From Methanocellales archaeon (GTDB lineage Archaea; Halobacteriota; UBA148): 24,284 bases of DNA. Under the pieces are notes generated by a model. That model was not told the DNA's origin and did not search any database. It worked only from the letters and a program-made list of their open reading frames with translations. Positions 15,429 through 23,728 of this stretch are shown here, piece after piece. The first letter of the stretch is position 1. Each line of letters starts with the position of its first letter. Position numbers and translations under genes: made by a program. The DNA lies in NCBI GenBank assembly GCA_013415795.1, contig JAAEEL010000010.1, positions 1-24,284 on the forward strand, given 5' to 3'.

Positions 15429-15473
15429 GACGTAATTGTTTTACACCATTAAAAAGATTTCATAATCAATTTT

Positions 15474-15685
15474 ATGGATATAAAAATTAAATATGGTGAT
15501 ATTGGCGATATATGCAATTCTTTAGATGAGAAACCGAGGGAAGGAATATAAATAAGCTGTCAGGTTGCCTGACTGAGATATTTGAAGATGATGAAATTAT
15601 GGTCAAAACAAAAAGACGTATATCTTACTTATTTCAGCTTGCAGAATTAGAAAGCTCAAGAAAAATGCCAAGATTATTGAAATAA
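15474..15685 (+). pseudogene. Frameshifted reading frame upstream of the methyltransferase
   Basis: An ATG at 15474 opens MDIKIKYGDIGDICNSLDEK and then PREGI, ending at a TAA (15549-15551). Moving one frame near the GGAATATAAAT sequence restores NINKLSGCLTEIFEDDEIMV, KTKRRISYLFQLAELESSRK and MPRLLK, up to a TAA at 15683-15685. A further in-frame TAG follows at 15704-15706, after which the same frame stays open into the methyltransferase gene to about 15847 (YGLIIGDINEEEG...). The mix of residues and the matching pieces across one single-base shift suggest a decayed gene, possibly the former partner of the methyltransferase. The family is not recognised. A GTCAGG-TTG-CCTGAC dyad lies inside (15559-15573). 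Confidence 0.42.
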
Positions 15686-15749
15686 ATTGATAACGAACCT
15701 AAATAGACTACAATCCTTACAAAATATGGATTAATTATTGGGGATATAA

Positions 15750-16703
15750 ATGAAGAAGAGGGAATCCCAAAAAAGAAAAATAGGCACCAAAACGAGTTCA
15801 TTTGGTTCACCAGGAAGAGTAAATCACGATGCAACTCATTTCTATAAGGGCAAGTTATACGAGGGCGTGCCAACAGAGACGAACATTGAGTATATGGAGA
15901 GTTCTATTCCATCAAAATTTTTAGATAAAATTTTTTGTAAGACCAGTGAAAACATGGAAGAATTACCAGACAATAGTATTCATTTGATGGTTACTTCACC
16001 GCCATACAACGTGGGAAAAGAATATGACGAAAATCTAACTCTTTTAGAATACAGACAATTCTTAAAAAGGGTTTGGAAGGAAGTTTACAGGACCCTCGTT
16101 CCTGGTGGGAGGGTTTGTATCAATGTTGCTAATTTGGGAAGAAAGCCATACATCCCTCTTCACGCTCTTATCGTTGAGGATATGCTCAATTTTGGCTTTC
16201 TAATGAGGGGTGAAGTTATCTGGAATAAAGCTTCAAGTTCCAGTCCTTCTACAGCATGGGGTAGCTGGCTTTCTGCTGCCAATCCTATATTAAGAGACAT
16301 TCATGAATACATCTTGATTTTTTCTAAAGGCACGTTTAAGAGGGAAAAAATTCCTAGAAGAAAAAGCACAATATCTAAGGAAGAGTTTCTTGAGTTTACT
16401 AAAAGCGTCTGGACATTCCCGGCGGAACCTGCTCGTATTGTTGGACATCCTGCACCTTTTCCCATAGAACTACCCTATAGACTAATCCAACTTTATACTT
16501 TTGAAGGGGAGATTGTGCTGGACCCTTTTATAGGAAGTGGGCAAACGGCAATATCAGCAATAAAAACAAGTCGTCATTATGTTGGCTACGAGATAAATGA
16601 AGAATACTTAAAGTTGGCAGAAATTAGAATCAAAGAATTTGCATTAGAGCTAGGATCTACAAAACTATTTGATTTTAGAGAAGAAGGTGTAAGCAATGAA
16701 TAA
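15750..16703 (+). CDS. Beta-class site-specific DNA methyltransferase (probably N4-cytosine), solitary
   Basis: A SAM-dependent DNA methyltransferase, 317 residues. The catalytic motif TSPPYNVGKEYDE is at about 82-94 and the SAM-binding motif DPFIGSGQTA follows near 258-267, the motif order of the beta class. The N-terminal RVNHDATHFYKGKLYE is a segment shared by several archaeal type II methyltransferases. The Ser in TSPPY favours N4-cytosine but does not exclude N6-adenine. The target site cannot be read off. GGGGAT precedes the ATG. No intact restriction endonuclease lies beside it, only a broken frame upstream, so it is either a stranded restriction-modification survivor or a regulatory methylase. 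Confidence 0.9.
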   Translation: MKKRESQKRKIGTKTSSFGSPGRVNHDATHFYKGKLYEGVPTETNIEYMESSIPSKFLDKIFCKTSENMEELPDNSIHLMVTSPPYNVGKEYDENLTLLEYRQFLKRVWKEVYRTLVPGGRVCINVANLGRKPYIPLHALIVEDMLNFGFLMRGEVIWNKASSSSPSTAWGSWLSAANPILRDIHEYILIFSKGTFKREKIPRRKSTISKEEFLEFTKSVWTFPAEPARIVGHPAPFPIELPYRLIQLYTFEGEIVLDPFIGSGQTAISAIKTSRHYVGYEINEEYLKLAEIRIKEFALELGSTKLFDFREEGVSNE

Positions 16704-16778
16704 AAGATATATGGTACAGCATAAAATGTTCATTCCTTGCGTTATTCACAAAAATTTCTTTATGATGGGAGGTATATC

Positions 16779-18092
16779 ATGCCAGAAAAGCTCATAGTCA
16801 TTGGTGGCGGTGTTGCCGGAATACACATAGCATCTTATGCTAGGAAAAAAGACCAGGATATTGAAATCACCGTTTTTACCAAGGACCACCAAGTAGCTTA
16901 TTGGCCGTGCAGTATACCTTTCGTGCTGTCGGGCAAGATTTCGTCATTTGAAGATTTGATAATGCACGATGTTCAGTACTATAAGGACCAGCGAATTGAC
17001 ATTCGAACCGATACAGAAGTCACTGCAATTGATTTACCCTCCAAATCGATAATAGCAAACGGAAAGCGATTTTATTATGATAAACTGGGTGTAGCAACCG
17101 GATCTTTTCCTTTAATCCCGCAAATTCCAGGTATGGAGAAAAAGGGCGTTTACACTCTTAGAACTCTTAATGATGGCAAAAAAGTTAAGGAAGCCATGAA
17201 TAGTGCATCAAATGTTGTAATAGTTGGCGCTGGTCCTATAGGTCTTGAAACTGCCACCGCATTTATCAAAGTTGGTATTGATACCACTATTATAGAGAAG
17301 GCCCCATACTTACTTCCTTGTATGCTGGATCCAGATATGTCATCCCTGGTACAGGATCAATTGGAGAATTTGGGTGTAAAGGTTATGGCAGGTTTTTCAT
17401 TGGGATCGATCAATGGTTCAGACGATGTAGAATTCGTCACCGTTGGAAAAGAAGTGGTTAAAGCCGATTTGGTAATCCTTTGCGCAGGTATTGGGCCAAA
17501 CACTTGTCTTTCAAGGCAGGCAGGCATAGAGGTTGGTGATACCGGTGGAATTAAGGTTGACTCATCTATGAAAGTGGCTGAGAACGTATATGCTGCCGGC
17601 GATTGTGTTGAGGTTACGAATTACATCACCAATCGCCCATGTCTCAGTCAGTTGGGTAGTTCTGCTGCGATGCAATCCAAAGTTGTGGCAGAGAATATCT
17701 GTGGTGGAAGTGCCGAGTTTGATCCAGTTCTCAATCCAACCATCTGCTTGGTAGGCGATCTTCAGGTAGGATCCATAGGTGTAACATCTCACGTGGCAAA
17801 GCAAGCTGAAATGATTCCTGTAGAGGGAAAGGCACATGGGTTGACAAGGTCAAGCAATTATCCAGATGCAAAGAAAATAACTATGAAGCTTTTATTTTTT
17901 GAAAAAAGGCCGATAGGTGCACAGATCATATCAGGAGAAGGGGTAAAGGAGCGAATAGATGCCTTGTCAATGGCTATCAAAAGCGGCATGACCGCCAAGC
18001 AAATGTTGATGGCTGAAACTTGCTATGCACCCCCTGTTTCAACGATCGTTGATGTGCTGACCTTGGCCCTTGAAGAAGTGATAGATTTATAG
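16779..18092 (+). CDS. FAD/NAD(P)-dependent disulfide oxidoreductase, NADH oxidase / CoA-disulfide reductase-like
   Basis: 437 residues with two Rossmann loops: KLIVIGGGVAGIHIASYARK for FAD at the N-terminus and NVVIVGAGPIGLETATAFIK for NAD(P)H near 145-165. A single redox-type Cys occurs at about 44 (AYWPCSIPFVLSG), the position of the active Cys in NADH oxidase and CoA-disulfide reductase. VYAAGDCVEV is the second FAD site. The C-terminal dimerisation domain is present (ends in APPVSTIVDVLTLALEE). The likely role is oxygen or disulfide defence in an anaerobe; the true substrate is unknown. The ATG at 16779 is set by GGGAGG seven bases upstream; a TTG at 16737 is unlikely. LonB begins three bases after its stop. 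Confidence 0.88.
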   Translation: MPEKLIVIGGGVAGIHIASYARKKDQDIEITVFTKDHQVAYWPCSIPFVLSGKISSFEDLIMHDVQYYKDQRIDIRTDTEVTAIDLPSKSIIANGKRFYYDKLGVATGSFPLIPQIPGMEKKGVYTLRTLNDGKKVKEAMNSASNVVIVGAGPIGLETATAFIKVGIDTTIIEKAPYLLPCMLDPDMSSLVQDQLENLGVKVMAGFSLGSINGSDDVEFVTVGKEVVKADLVILCAGIGPNTCLSRQAGIEVGDTGGIKVDSSMKVAENVYAAGDCVEVTNYITNRPCLSQLGSSAAMQSKVVAENICGGSAEFDPVLNPTICLVGDLQVGSIGVTSHVAKQAEMIPVEGKAHGLTRSSNYPDAKKITMKLLFFEKRPIGAQIISGEGVKERIDALSMAIKSGMTAKQMLMAETCYAPPVSTIVDVLTLALEEVIDL

Positions 18093-18095
18093 TTC

Positions 18096-20003
18096 ATGAA
18101 TACCATATTATATGGTAATATGGGCGATCAAAAAGATATTTTTGGTGGACTGAAGTTCGAGGCTACTAAGGATATAGAAGTGCCAGAACTCCTGATAGAT
18201 CAGGTGATAGGTCAAGAGAGAGCAGTGGAAGTGATAAAAAAGGCAGCTAAACAGAGAAGACACGTAATGCTGATCGGAACTCCAGGAACCGGCAAATCAA
18301 TGCTAGCGAAGGGTATGGCTGAACTTTTACCCAAAGAGGAGTTGCAGGACATCCTGGTATATCACAATCCAGAGGACGCTAATAATCCCCAGGTCAGGGT
18401 AGTTCCAGCCGGAAAAGGGAAGCAGATAGTGCAGTCCCATAAAATGGAAGCCCATAAAAAAGCCCAGACTAGGAACATGCTATATATGATGATCGTCATG
18501 GTCATCTTAATTTTTGCCTTCATGCAAGGACAGTGGTTGATGGGTATCATAGCTGCTCTACTTCTTTTCATCGCGCTCAGATACGTCACACCCAGAGAAG
18601 AGAAGGACATCCCAAAGTTATTGACATCGAATGAAGGCAAGGATACCGCTCCGTATGTTGATGCCACAGGTGCGCATGCTGGTGCACTCTTGGGAGATGT
18701 GCGACACGATCCTTTCCAGAGCGGTGGGCTAGAGACTCCTTCTCATGATAGGGTCGAAGTGGGTGCAATCCACAAAGCTAATAAGGGCGTTCTTTTCATC
18801 GACGAGATTAACACCCTACACATAGAATCTCAACAGAGCCTGCTCACTGCTTTACAGGAAGGCGAATATCCCATAACTGGTCAGTCTGAGCGAAGCTCGG
18901 GGGCGATGGTTAAGACTGACCCTGTGCCGTGTGATTTTGTTATGGTGATTGCGGGTAACCTTGACGCAGTCGAGGGTATGCATCCTGCTCTTCGTTCAAG
19001 AATAAAAGGATATGGCTATGAAGTTTACATGCAGGATTATATGGAGGATTCTCCTGAAAATAGACAAAAGTTGGTCAGATTTGTCGCTCAGGAAGTGGAG
19101 AAGGACAAGAAGATACCTCATTTTACGAAGGATGCAGTCAAGGAAATTATTCGAGAAGCCCAGAGAAGAGCTGGTCGGAGAGGTCAATTAACCCTCAAGC
19201 TAAGAGATCTTGGTGGCTTAATCAGGGTTTCAGGCGATATGGCCAGGTCTGCCGATGCTGAGTTTACTACAGCTGAGCATGTTTTCGGAGCTAAAAAGAT
19301 AGCACGTTCAGTCGAACAGCAAGTTGCAGATCAGTATCTTGAGCATAGAAAGGATTATGATATGTTCAAGAGCAAAGGTGCGGAAATAGGCAGAGTTAAC
19401 GGACTTGCTATCATAGGTGAGCCCGGCGTTGTACTTCCAATCGTAGCGGAGATAACTCCTGCGCAATCCAAAGAAGAGGGAAGAGTGATCGCAACTGGCA
19501 GGCTTCAGGAGATAGCCCAAGAAGCTGTGCAGAACGTCTCGGCATTTATCAAGAAATTTAGCGGACATGACATATCTTCTAAAGACATACATATCCAGTT
19601 CATAGGCTCACATGAGGGGGTTGAAGGCGATTCCGCAAGCATAAGCGTTGCAACTGCGATAATATCTGCATTAGAAGGAGTTCCCGTAGATCAAAGTGTG
19701 GCTATGACTGGTTCTCTGTCCGTCCGCGGGGAAGTGCTCCCGGTTGGAGGAGTGACATACAAGGTCGAGGCAGCGGCACAAGCAGGCATCAAGACAGTTT
19801 TGATACCCAAGTCAAACGAGAAGGACGTTTTAATCGAGGAGAAATATGTGGACAAGATCTCCATAGTTCCAGTCTCTACCATAGAAGAAGTGTTGGAGCA
19901 CAGCCTGATCGGAAGGAGACGAGAAGGACTGCTCAAGAGGCTCAAAAAAATTGCCTCTGAGACCAAGGTCGGCATTCCGTTAGATGCGCCATTACTTCAA
20001 TGA
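18096..20003 (+). CDS. lonB: Membrane-anchored ATP-dependent Lon protease (archaeal LonB)
   Basis: 635 residues. Walker A is GTPGTGKS (61-68). An insertion follows with two transmembrane helices (about 128-144 and 147-164, MIVMVILIFAF and GIIAALLLFIALRYV), the mark of archaeal LonB. Walker B is VLFIDEIN (232-239). The C-terminal protease domain carries the Ser-Lys dyad: EGDSASISVA (Ser513) and GVTYKVEAA (Lys556). It degrades regulatory and damaged proteins at the inner face of the membrane. The start could be the ATG at 18096 or at 18120; neither has a strong ribosome binding site, and the short gap to the flavoprotein favours coupling. Its stop overlaps the next ATG (ATGA). Confidence 0.96.
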   Translation: MNTILYGNMGDQKDIFGGLKFEATKDIEVPELLIDQVIGQERAVEVIKKAAKQRRHVMLIGTPGTGKSMLAKGMAELLPKEELQDILVYHNPEDANNPQVRVVPAGKGKQIVQSHKMEAHKKAQTRNMLYMMIVMVILIFAFMQGQWLMGIIAALLLFIALRYVTPREEKDIPKLLTSNEGKDTAPYVDATGAHAGALLGDVRHDPFQSGGLETPSHDRVEVGAIHKANKGVLFIDEINTLHIESQQSLLTALQEGEYPITGQSERSSGAMVKTDPVPCDFVMVIAGNLDAVEGMHPALRSRIKGYGYEVYMQDYMEDSPENRQKLVRFVAQEVEKDKKIPHFTKDAVKEIIREAQRRAGRRGQLTLKLRDLGGLIRVSGDMARSADAEFTTAEHVFGAKKIARSVEQQVADQYLEHRKDYDMFKSKGAEIGRVNGLAIIGEPGVVLPIVAEITPAQSKEEGRVIATGRLQEIAQEAVQNVSAFIKKFSGHDISSKDIHIQFIGSHEGVEGDSASISVATAIISALEGVPVDQSVAMTGSLSVRGEVLPVGGVTYKVEAAAQAGIKTVLIPKSNEKDVLIEEKYVDKISIVPVSTIEEVLEHSLIGRRREGLLKRLKKIASETKVGIPLDAPLLQ

Positions 20004-20908
20004 TCATGTCTCTCGTAAAAGGATTGGATAGATACTTCGCAGTCTTAAATAATGTTAAAAAGGCAAAGTATCTCATTGCAAAGGAAAAATCACTGCTCAG
20101 TCAAAAAATAGAGCTAGCTGATGACGTCCTGCAGAATTGTCATTTTTGTGAGCGTCGCTGTGGTGTGAACCGACTGGCAAAGGAGGTCGGATATTGTGGT
20201 ATCAACGCCATATCGAGTTATGCATCTGAATTTTTACACTACGGAGAGGAGCCCGAGCTGGTACCATCGCACACCATATTTTTCGTGGGATGCACATTTA
20301 AATGTGAATATTGTCAAAACTGGGATATAGCAAACCGGTTCGTCGCAGGAACGCCCGTACTTCCAGAGAGACTGGCAGAGATAATTGCGATGAGAAAATA
20401 TCAAGGCGCAAAAAACGTGAACTTCGTGGGAGGAGACCCAACACCTCATTTGCACTCCATAATGTATATCATGAATACCTGCAATATCAACACACCTATG
20501 GTCTGGAACTCGAACATGTATTGCTCCAACGAGACGATGGATTTGCTAAGCGATGTGATAGATGTCTACCTGGCGGACTTCAGATACGGAGACGATGGGT
20601 GCGCTGAGAAGTATTCGAACGTCAAAGACTATTGGGAAATCACTACCAGAAATTTCATGAGAGCTTATCAGGACGCAGAGGTTATTCTTCGCCATCTTGT
20701 GCTGCCCAATCATCTAGAATGTTGCACCAAGCCAATAGTTCAATGGGTTGCAGAGCGTATACCTAGCATAAGGTTCAATCTAATGTTCCAGTATAGCCCT
20801 CATTACAAAGCGAATCAATACCTAGAGCTGAACAGTAGCTTATCATATGAAGAAAGAATGAGAGCTCTCGAGATCGTAAGGGATGCCGGACTGGAGAATT
20901 TGGTATAA
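20000..20908 (+). CDS. Radical SAM protein, PflA-like (COG1313 type)
   Basis: 302 residues. The radical-SAM 4Fe-4S motif CTFKCEYC gives Cys98, Cys102 and Cys105. A second Cys cluster ahead of it (CHFCERRC...GYC: 47, 50, 54, 66) is usual in this COG1313 group and may bind another metal or cluster. NVNFVGGDPTPHL is the SAM-binding GGE-like loop, with GGD replacing GGE. Members resemble pyruvate-formate-lyase activases, but no glycyl-radical enzyme is nearby, so the substrate is unknown. Its ATG overlaps the lonB stop by four bases (ATGA), which means tight coupling to LonB. The C-terminus, ending RDAGLENLV, is where the family normally ends. Confidence 0.88.
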   Translation: MIMSLVKGLDRYFAVLNNVKKAKYLIAKEKSLLSQKIELADDVLQNCHFCERRCGVNRLAKEVGYCGINAISSYASEFLHYGEEPELVPSHTIFFVGCTFKCEYCQNWDIANRFVAGTPVLPERLAEIIAMRKYQGAKNVNFVGGDPTPHLHSIMYIMNTCNINTPMVWNSNMYCSNETMDLLSDVIDVYLADFRYGDDGCAEKYSNVKDYWEITTRNFMRAYQDAEVILRHLVLPNHLECCTKPIVQWVAERIPSIRFNLMFQYSPHYKANQYLELNSSLSYEERMRALEIVRDAGLENLV

Positions 20909-20914
20909 TACAGG

Positions 20915-21577
20915 CTATTTTTCAATAACATCACACTCTGAAATATCCAGTGACCAGTATCTTTCCTTTAATACCTTGTCACTATGAAGTATCCTTAAGC
21001 GCTTTTTAAATAATGGGCCGTCAATTACGAACGTATGGTACTCGCCTGATTCGCCGCATGGATCAATTTTTCTTTTCTTGAACTCTTCTATTAGATCATT
21101 ATCGACCTTTTTACCCAGCCAATCCTCACTCAGGATTTCTGCCTTAATAGCGACGATGACTGAATCAAACCCGCTATCGATAAAATCATGGACTATTTTT
21201 TCTGTCTTTATTCTCCATAAAGGAAATATTGGCTTGATGTCAATCTGGCTACAAACCCCCTCTATCCAATCCCTATGCTCCTGAACATAGATATCTCCAA
21301 AAACCATTCCCTGTATACCATCTTGCTTTAGTTTACTTATAACCTTTTTGAAATTATGCTCGTAATTATTTTTTGTTTTTCTAATTTGAATAATTGGTAT
21401 CTCAACTGCCTGTGATTGTATTGATAATAGTTCAGCACGTAATCCATGGGCACTCCTGCCGACATCTTCAGATAAGAAATTCAGGAGACAAACTACATCA
21501 AAGCCATCTAAAATCGCCTTATAGCATGCAAAACAACTATCTTTACCACCACTCCAGGATGCGGCGACTTTCATCAT
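20915..21577 (-). CDS. dph6: Diphthine-ammonia ligase (Dph6, PP-loop ATPase)
   Basis: Catalyses the last step of diphthamide formation on elongation factor 2. The PP-loop SGGKDSCFACYKA is at residues 9-21 of 220, and the family-specific block GESGEYHTFVIDGPLF is near 175-190. GMVFGDIYVQEHRDWIE is also diagnostic. Length is normal for archaeal Dph6, which lacks the C-terminal domains of the eukaryotic protein. Two adjacent ATG codons exist (21577, 21574). It converges on the radical SAM gene with only six bases between stops and is divergent from the SAM hydrolase gene. Confidence 0.92.
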   Translation of the reverse strand: MMKVAASWSGGKDSCFACYKAILDGFDVVCLLNFLSEDVGRSAHGLRAELLSIQSQAVEIPIIQIRKTKNNYEHNFKKVISKLKQDGIQGMVFGDIYVQEHRDWIEGVCSQIDIKPIFPLWRIKTEKIVHDFIDSGFDSVIVAIKAEILSEDWLGKKVDNDLIEEFKKRKIDPCGESGEYHTFVIDGPLFKKRLRILHSDKVLKERYWSLDISECDVIEK

Positions 21578-21684
21578 AAAATATCACATTCAAGTTACAA
21601 GGCATTATATGTTATATCATATCCTACTGTATTATTATCCTCTAATCGAATCCGATTGATCTTGAGAAGATTATCAAGCATGTT

Positions 21685-21694
21685 ATCATATATA
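21685..21694 (+). promoter_or_regulatory. TATA-like box for the SAM hydrolase gene
   Basis: ATCATATATAC lies about 60-70 bases upstream of the ATG at 21755. A transcript would begin near 21715 and carry a leader of about 40 bases with GGGGT (21746-21750) just before the ATG. A weak dyad AATCG-N4-CGATT (21644-21657) lies upstream. Confidence 0.35.
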
Positions 21695-21754
21695 CTATGA
21701 TTAATTATAAGAAATTTCTTAAGGGGCACGAATTCAACATTTGATGGGGTAGAG

Positions 21755-22540
21755 ATGAGTTCAATAATCACACTATTAACCGATTTCGGAGACCTATATC
21801 CTGCGGTTATGAAAGGGATAATTCTGGGGATCGACCCAGATGTTAAGATAATTGATATATCACATAATATACCCCCTCAAAACATCAGGTCTGGTGCGTT
21901 TGCATTGATGTACGTTTCTGGACGATTTCCAGAGGGCACCATTCATGTCGCAGTGATAGATCCAGGTGTAGGTACTTGTCGCCGCTCAATCGTGATCAAA
22001 GGCAAGCAAATCTTCTTGGGACCTGACAACGGATTACTTATTCCGGCTGCACGTGGTATGGGGGACTTTACGGTATACGAAATCCCTTCAGATATGTGCA
22101 TATCTCCCGTCAGTTCCACTTTTCATGGCAGGGACGTCTTTGCTCCGGTGGCTGCACGCATATCCAAGGGATATGATATCTCTGAATTCAGGAAAATAGA
22201 TGATTTTATAGAGCTAGACTTTGGTGAAGTTTATGCATCAAAAGAATCGTTACAGGGAGAGGTAGTATATATCGACGATTTCGGCAACGTCATCACCAAT
22301 ATTCCAGGATCACTGGTTCTCGAGAACATAAACTATGGAGATGATTTGGAGTTACTCGGAAGGCAAATTCCATTTGTCATGACCTACGATGAGGCTACTT
22401 CCGAGCTTATAATGGTGGGTAGCCATGATTTTCTCGAGATATCGGTTAAAGGAGGTAATGCAGCCAAGTTATTCGGACTGCATATCGGAGATTTCTTTCA
22501 AATGACATCAAATCAAAACAATAGTATTTTAAACGAGTGA
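21755..22540 (+). CDS. SAM hydroxide adenosyltransferase (DUF62 family)
   Basis: Cleaves S-adenosylmethionine with water or hydroxide to adenosine and methionine; related to fluorinase and chlorinase. The N-terminal TLLTDFGDLYPAVMKGIILG (Asp10) and IDISHNIPPQNIRSGAFAL are family marks. VAVIDPGVGTCRRSIVIKG, FLGPDNGLL and STFHGRDVFAPVAARIS complete the N-terminal domain. The C-terminal beta domain holds YIDDFGNVITNIPG. 261 residues is the usual size. There is no halogenase-specific loop, so hydrolysis is the expected reaction. It is followed at once by mer on the same strand, which suggests cotranscription. Confidence 0.93.
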   Translation: MSSIITLLTDFGDLYPAVMKGIILGIDPDVKIIDISHNIPPQNIRSGAFALMYVSGRFPEGTIHVAVIDPGVGTCRRSIVIKGKQIFLGPDNGLLIPAARGMGDFTVYEIPSDMCISPVSSTFHGRDVFAPVAARISKGYDISEFRKIDDFIELDFGEVYASKESLQGEVVYIDDFGNVITNIPGSLVLENINYGDDLELLGRQIPFVMTYDEATSELIMVGSHDFLEISVKGGNAAKLFGLHIGDFFQMTSNQNNSILNE

Positions 22541-22566
22541 GACAATTCTTCATGGGTGTTTTTTTT

Positions 22567-23556
22567 ATGTTCGGCATAGAATTTGTCCCAGACTTACCTT
22601 TGAATAATCTCGTCAATAACTGTGTTTTAGCTGAAAATCATGGATTCGATGCAGTTTGGATAACGGATCACTATAACAACAGGAATGTCTATGCTACGTT
22701 AGCATTGGTAGCTGAAAGGACGAAACGAATGAGAATTGGGCCGGGAGTAACAAATGCATATCAAGTCCATCCTGCACTGACTGCTTCCGCCATTGCAACC
22801 ATCGATGATATTTCCAACGGAAGAGCTATGCTCGGAATCGGAGCCGGTGATAGAACCACGTTAGCATCATTGGGCATCCCGATGGATAAACCCGTAGCAA
22901 AGCTTAGAGAGGCAGTAGAGGTCATCAGACGCCTATTGGCGGGAGAACGCCTATCTTTCCAAGGGGATTTCTTCAGGATTGAAGGAGCCAAACTATCTTT
23001 AAAGTGCTCAGATATACCAATCTATATCGGGGCTCAAGGCCCCCTCATGCTTAAAACCGCCAGTGAAATAGGAGATGGCGTCTTGATAAACGCATCTCAT
23101 CCTTTGGATTTTAAGTATGCGATCCCTCAAGTTCAGAAAGGTTCTCCAAAAGCAGGTTTTGATATAGCTGCCTATGCCAGCTTTTCCGTGGATTCGGATG
23201 AAGAGAAGGCTAAAAAAGCAGTGATGCCAGTTGTGGCTTTTATCGTGGCAGGCTCACCCGAAACCGTACTGGAAAGGCATGGAATTGTTCCCACAGAAGC
23301 AGATACAATTAAGAGTTCATTGGCCAAGGGCGACTTCAGGACTGCTTTCGGGTCTGTAACGGATCCTATGGTGGATGCATTCTCGATCTATGGCTCACCT
23401 GACCACTGTATCAAGAGGATCAGGGAGTTACATGAGATAGGGGTTACACAGGTTGTGGTGGGTTCTCCGATCGGTCCTGATGTGTCGGAGTCTATCAAGC
23501 TCATAGGCGAGGAAGTCATAGTTGAGTTTGGTGACTTAGGTTTGAATTTAGGATAG
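22567..23556 (+). CDS. mer: F420-dependent 5,10-methylenetetrahydromethanopterin reductase
   Basis: Interconverts methylene- and methyl-H4MPT with F420H2 in the C1 pathway of methanogens, methane oxidisers and Archaeoglobus; cytosolic TIM-barrel of the luciferase-like family. FGIEFVPDLPLNNLVNNCVL at the start, DAVWITDHYNNRNVYATLAL, GVTNAYQVHPALTASAIATI and GRAMLGIGAGDRTTLASLGI are Mer-specific, as is VVVGSPIGPD near the end. 329 residues fit. The ATG at 22567 matches known Mer N-termini; a GTG at 22537 overlapping the previous stop and an ATG at 22552 are alternatives. A T8 run lies just before the chosen ATG, with GGGTG upstream of it as the only ribosome-binding candidate. Confidence 0.95.
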   Translation: MFGIEFVPDLPLNNLVNNCVLAENHGFDAVWITDHYNNRNVYATLALVAERTKRMRIGPGVTNAYQVHPALTASAIATIDDISNGRAMLGIGAGDRTTLASLGIPMDKPVAKLREAVEVIRRLLAGERLSFQGDFFRIEGAKLSLKCSDIPIYIGAQGPLMLKTASEIGDGVLINASHPLDFKYAIPQVQKGSPKAGFDIAAYASFSVDSDEEKAKKAVMPVVAFIVAGSPETVLERHGIVPTEADTIKSSLAKGDFRTAFGSVTDPMVDAFSIYGSPDHCIKRIRELHEIGVTQVVVGSPIGPDVSESIKLIGEEVIVEFGDLGLNLG

Positions 23557-23567
23557 GGGAACCTAAG
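23535..23567 (+). terminator. Hairpin across the mer stop codon
   Basis: CTTAGGTT (23535-23542) pairs perfectly with AACCTAAG (23560-23567) around a 17-base loop that contains the mer stop codon TAG. This could mark or stabilise the 3' end of the mer transcript. No U-run follows closely, so it may be a stability element and not a terminator. A smaller stem GTAGA-N8-TCTAC lies at 23591-23608. Confidence 0.4.
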
Positions 23568-23662
23568 ACCCGTGGAAGATGCATCCTGATGTAGACATAC
23601 ATATCTACGGATAAGATATCATCACATCAACTTAGTTAAAAACTTGGACAGGAATAGCACCA

Positions 23663-23720
23663 TTTTTATAAGTATTAAAAACTTTAGGTTTTTATGTGAA
23701 AATCTATTCTAAAAGGGAGG
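23663..23720 (+). promoter_or_regulatory. Promoter and ribosome binding site for the final two genes
   Basis: TTTTTATAAG (23663-23672) is a TATA-like box; transcription would begin near 23695. GGGAGG (23715-23720) is a strong ribosome binding site eight bases before the ATG at 23729. Confidence 0.45.
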
Positions 23721-23728
23721 CATAAATA

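Noticed and set aside
15474..15685. Naming the broken frame as a specific restriction enzyme (for example MjaI-like)
   Set aside because: No motif recalled from such families is visible; only the position beside a methylase supports the idea, so the family was left open.
23580..23640. C/D-box small RNA suggested by TGATG-like boxes
   Set aside because: No correctly spaced C and D box pair with a closing stem was found.
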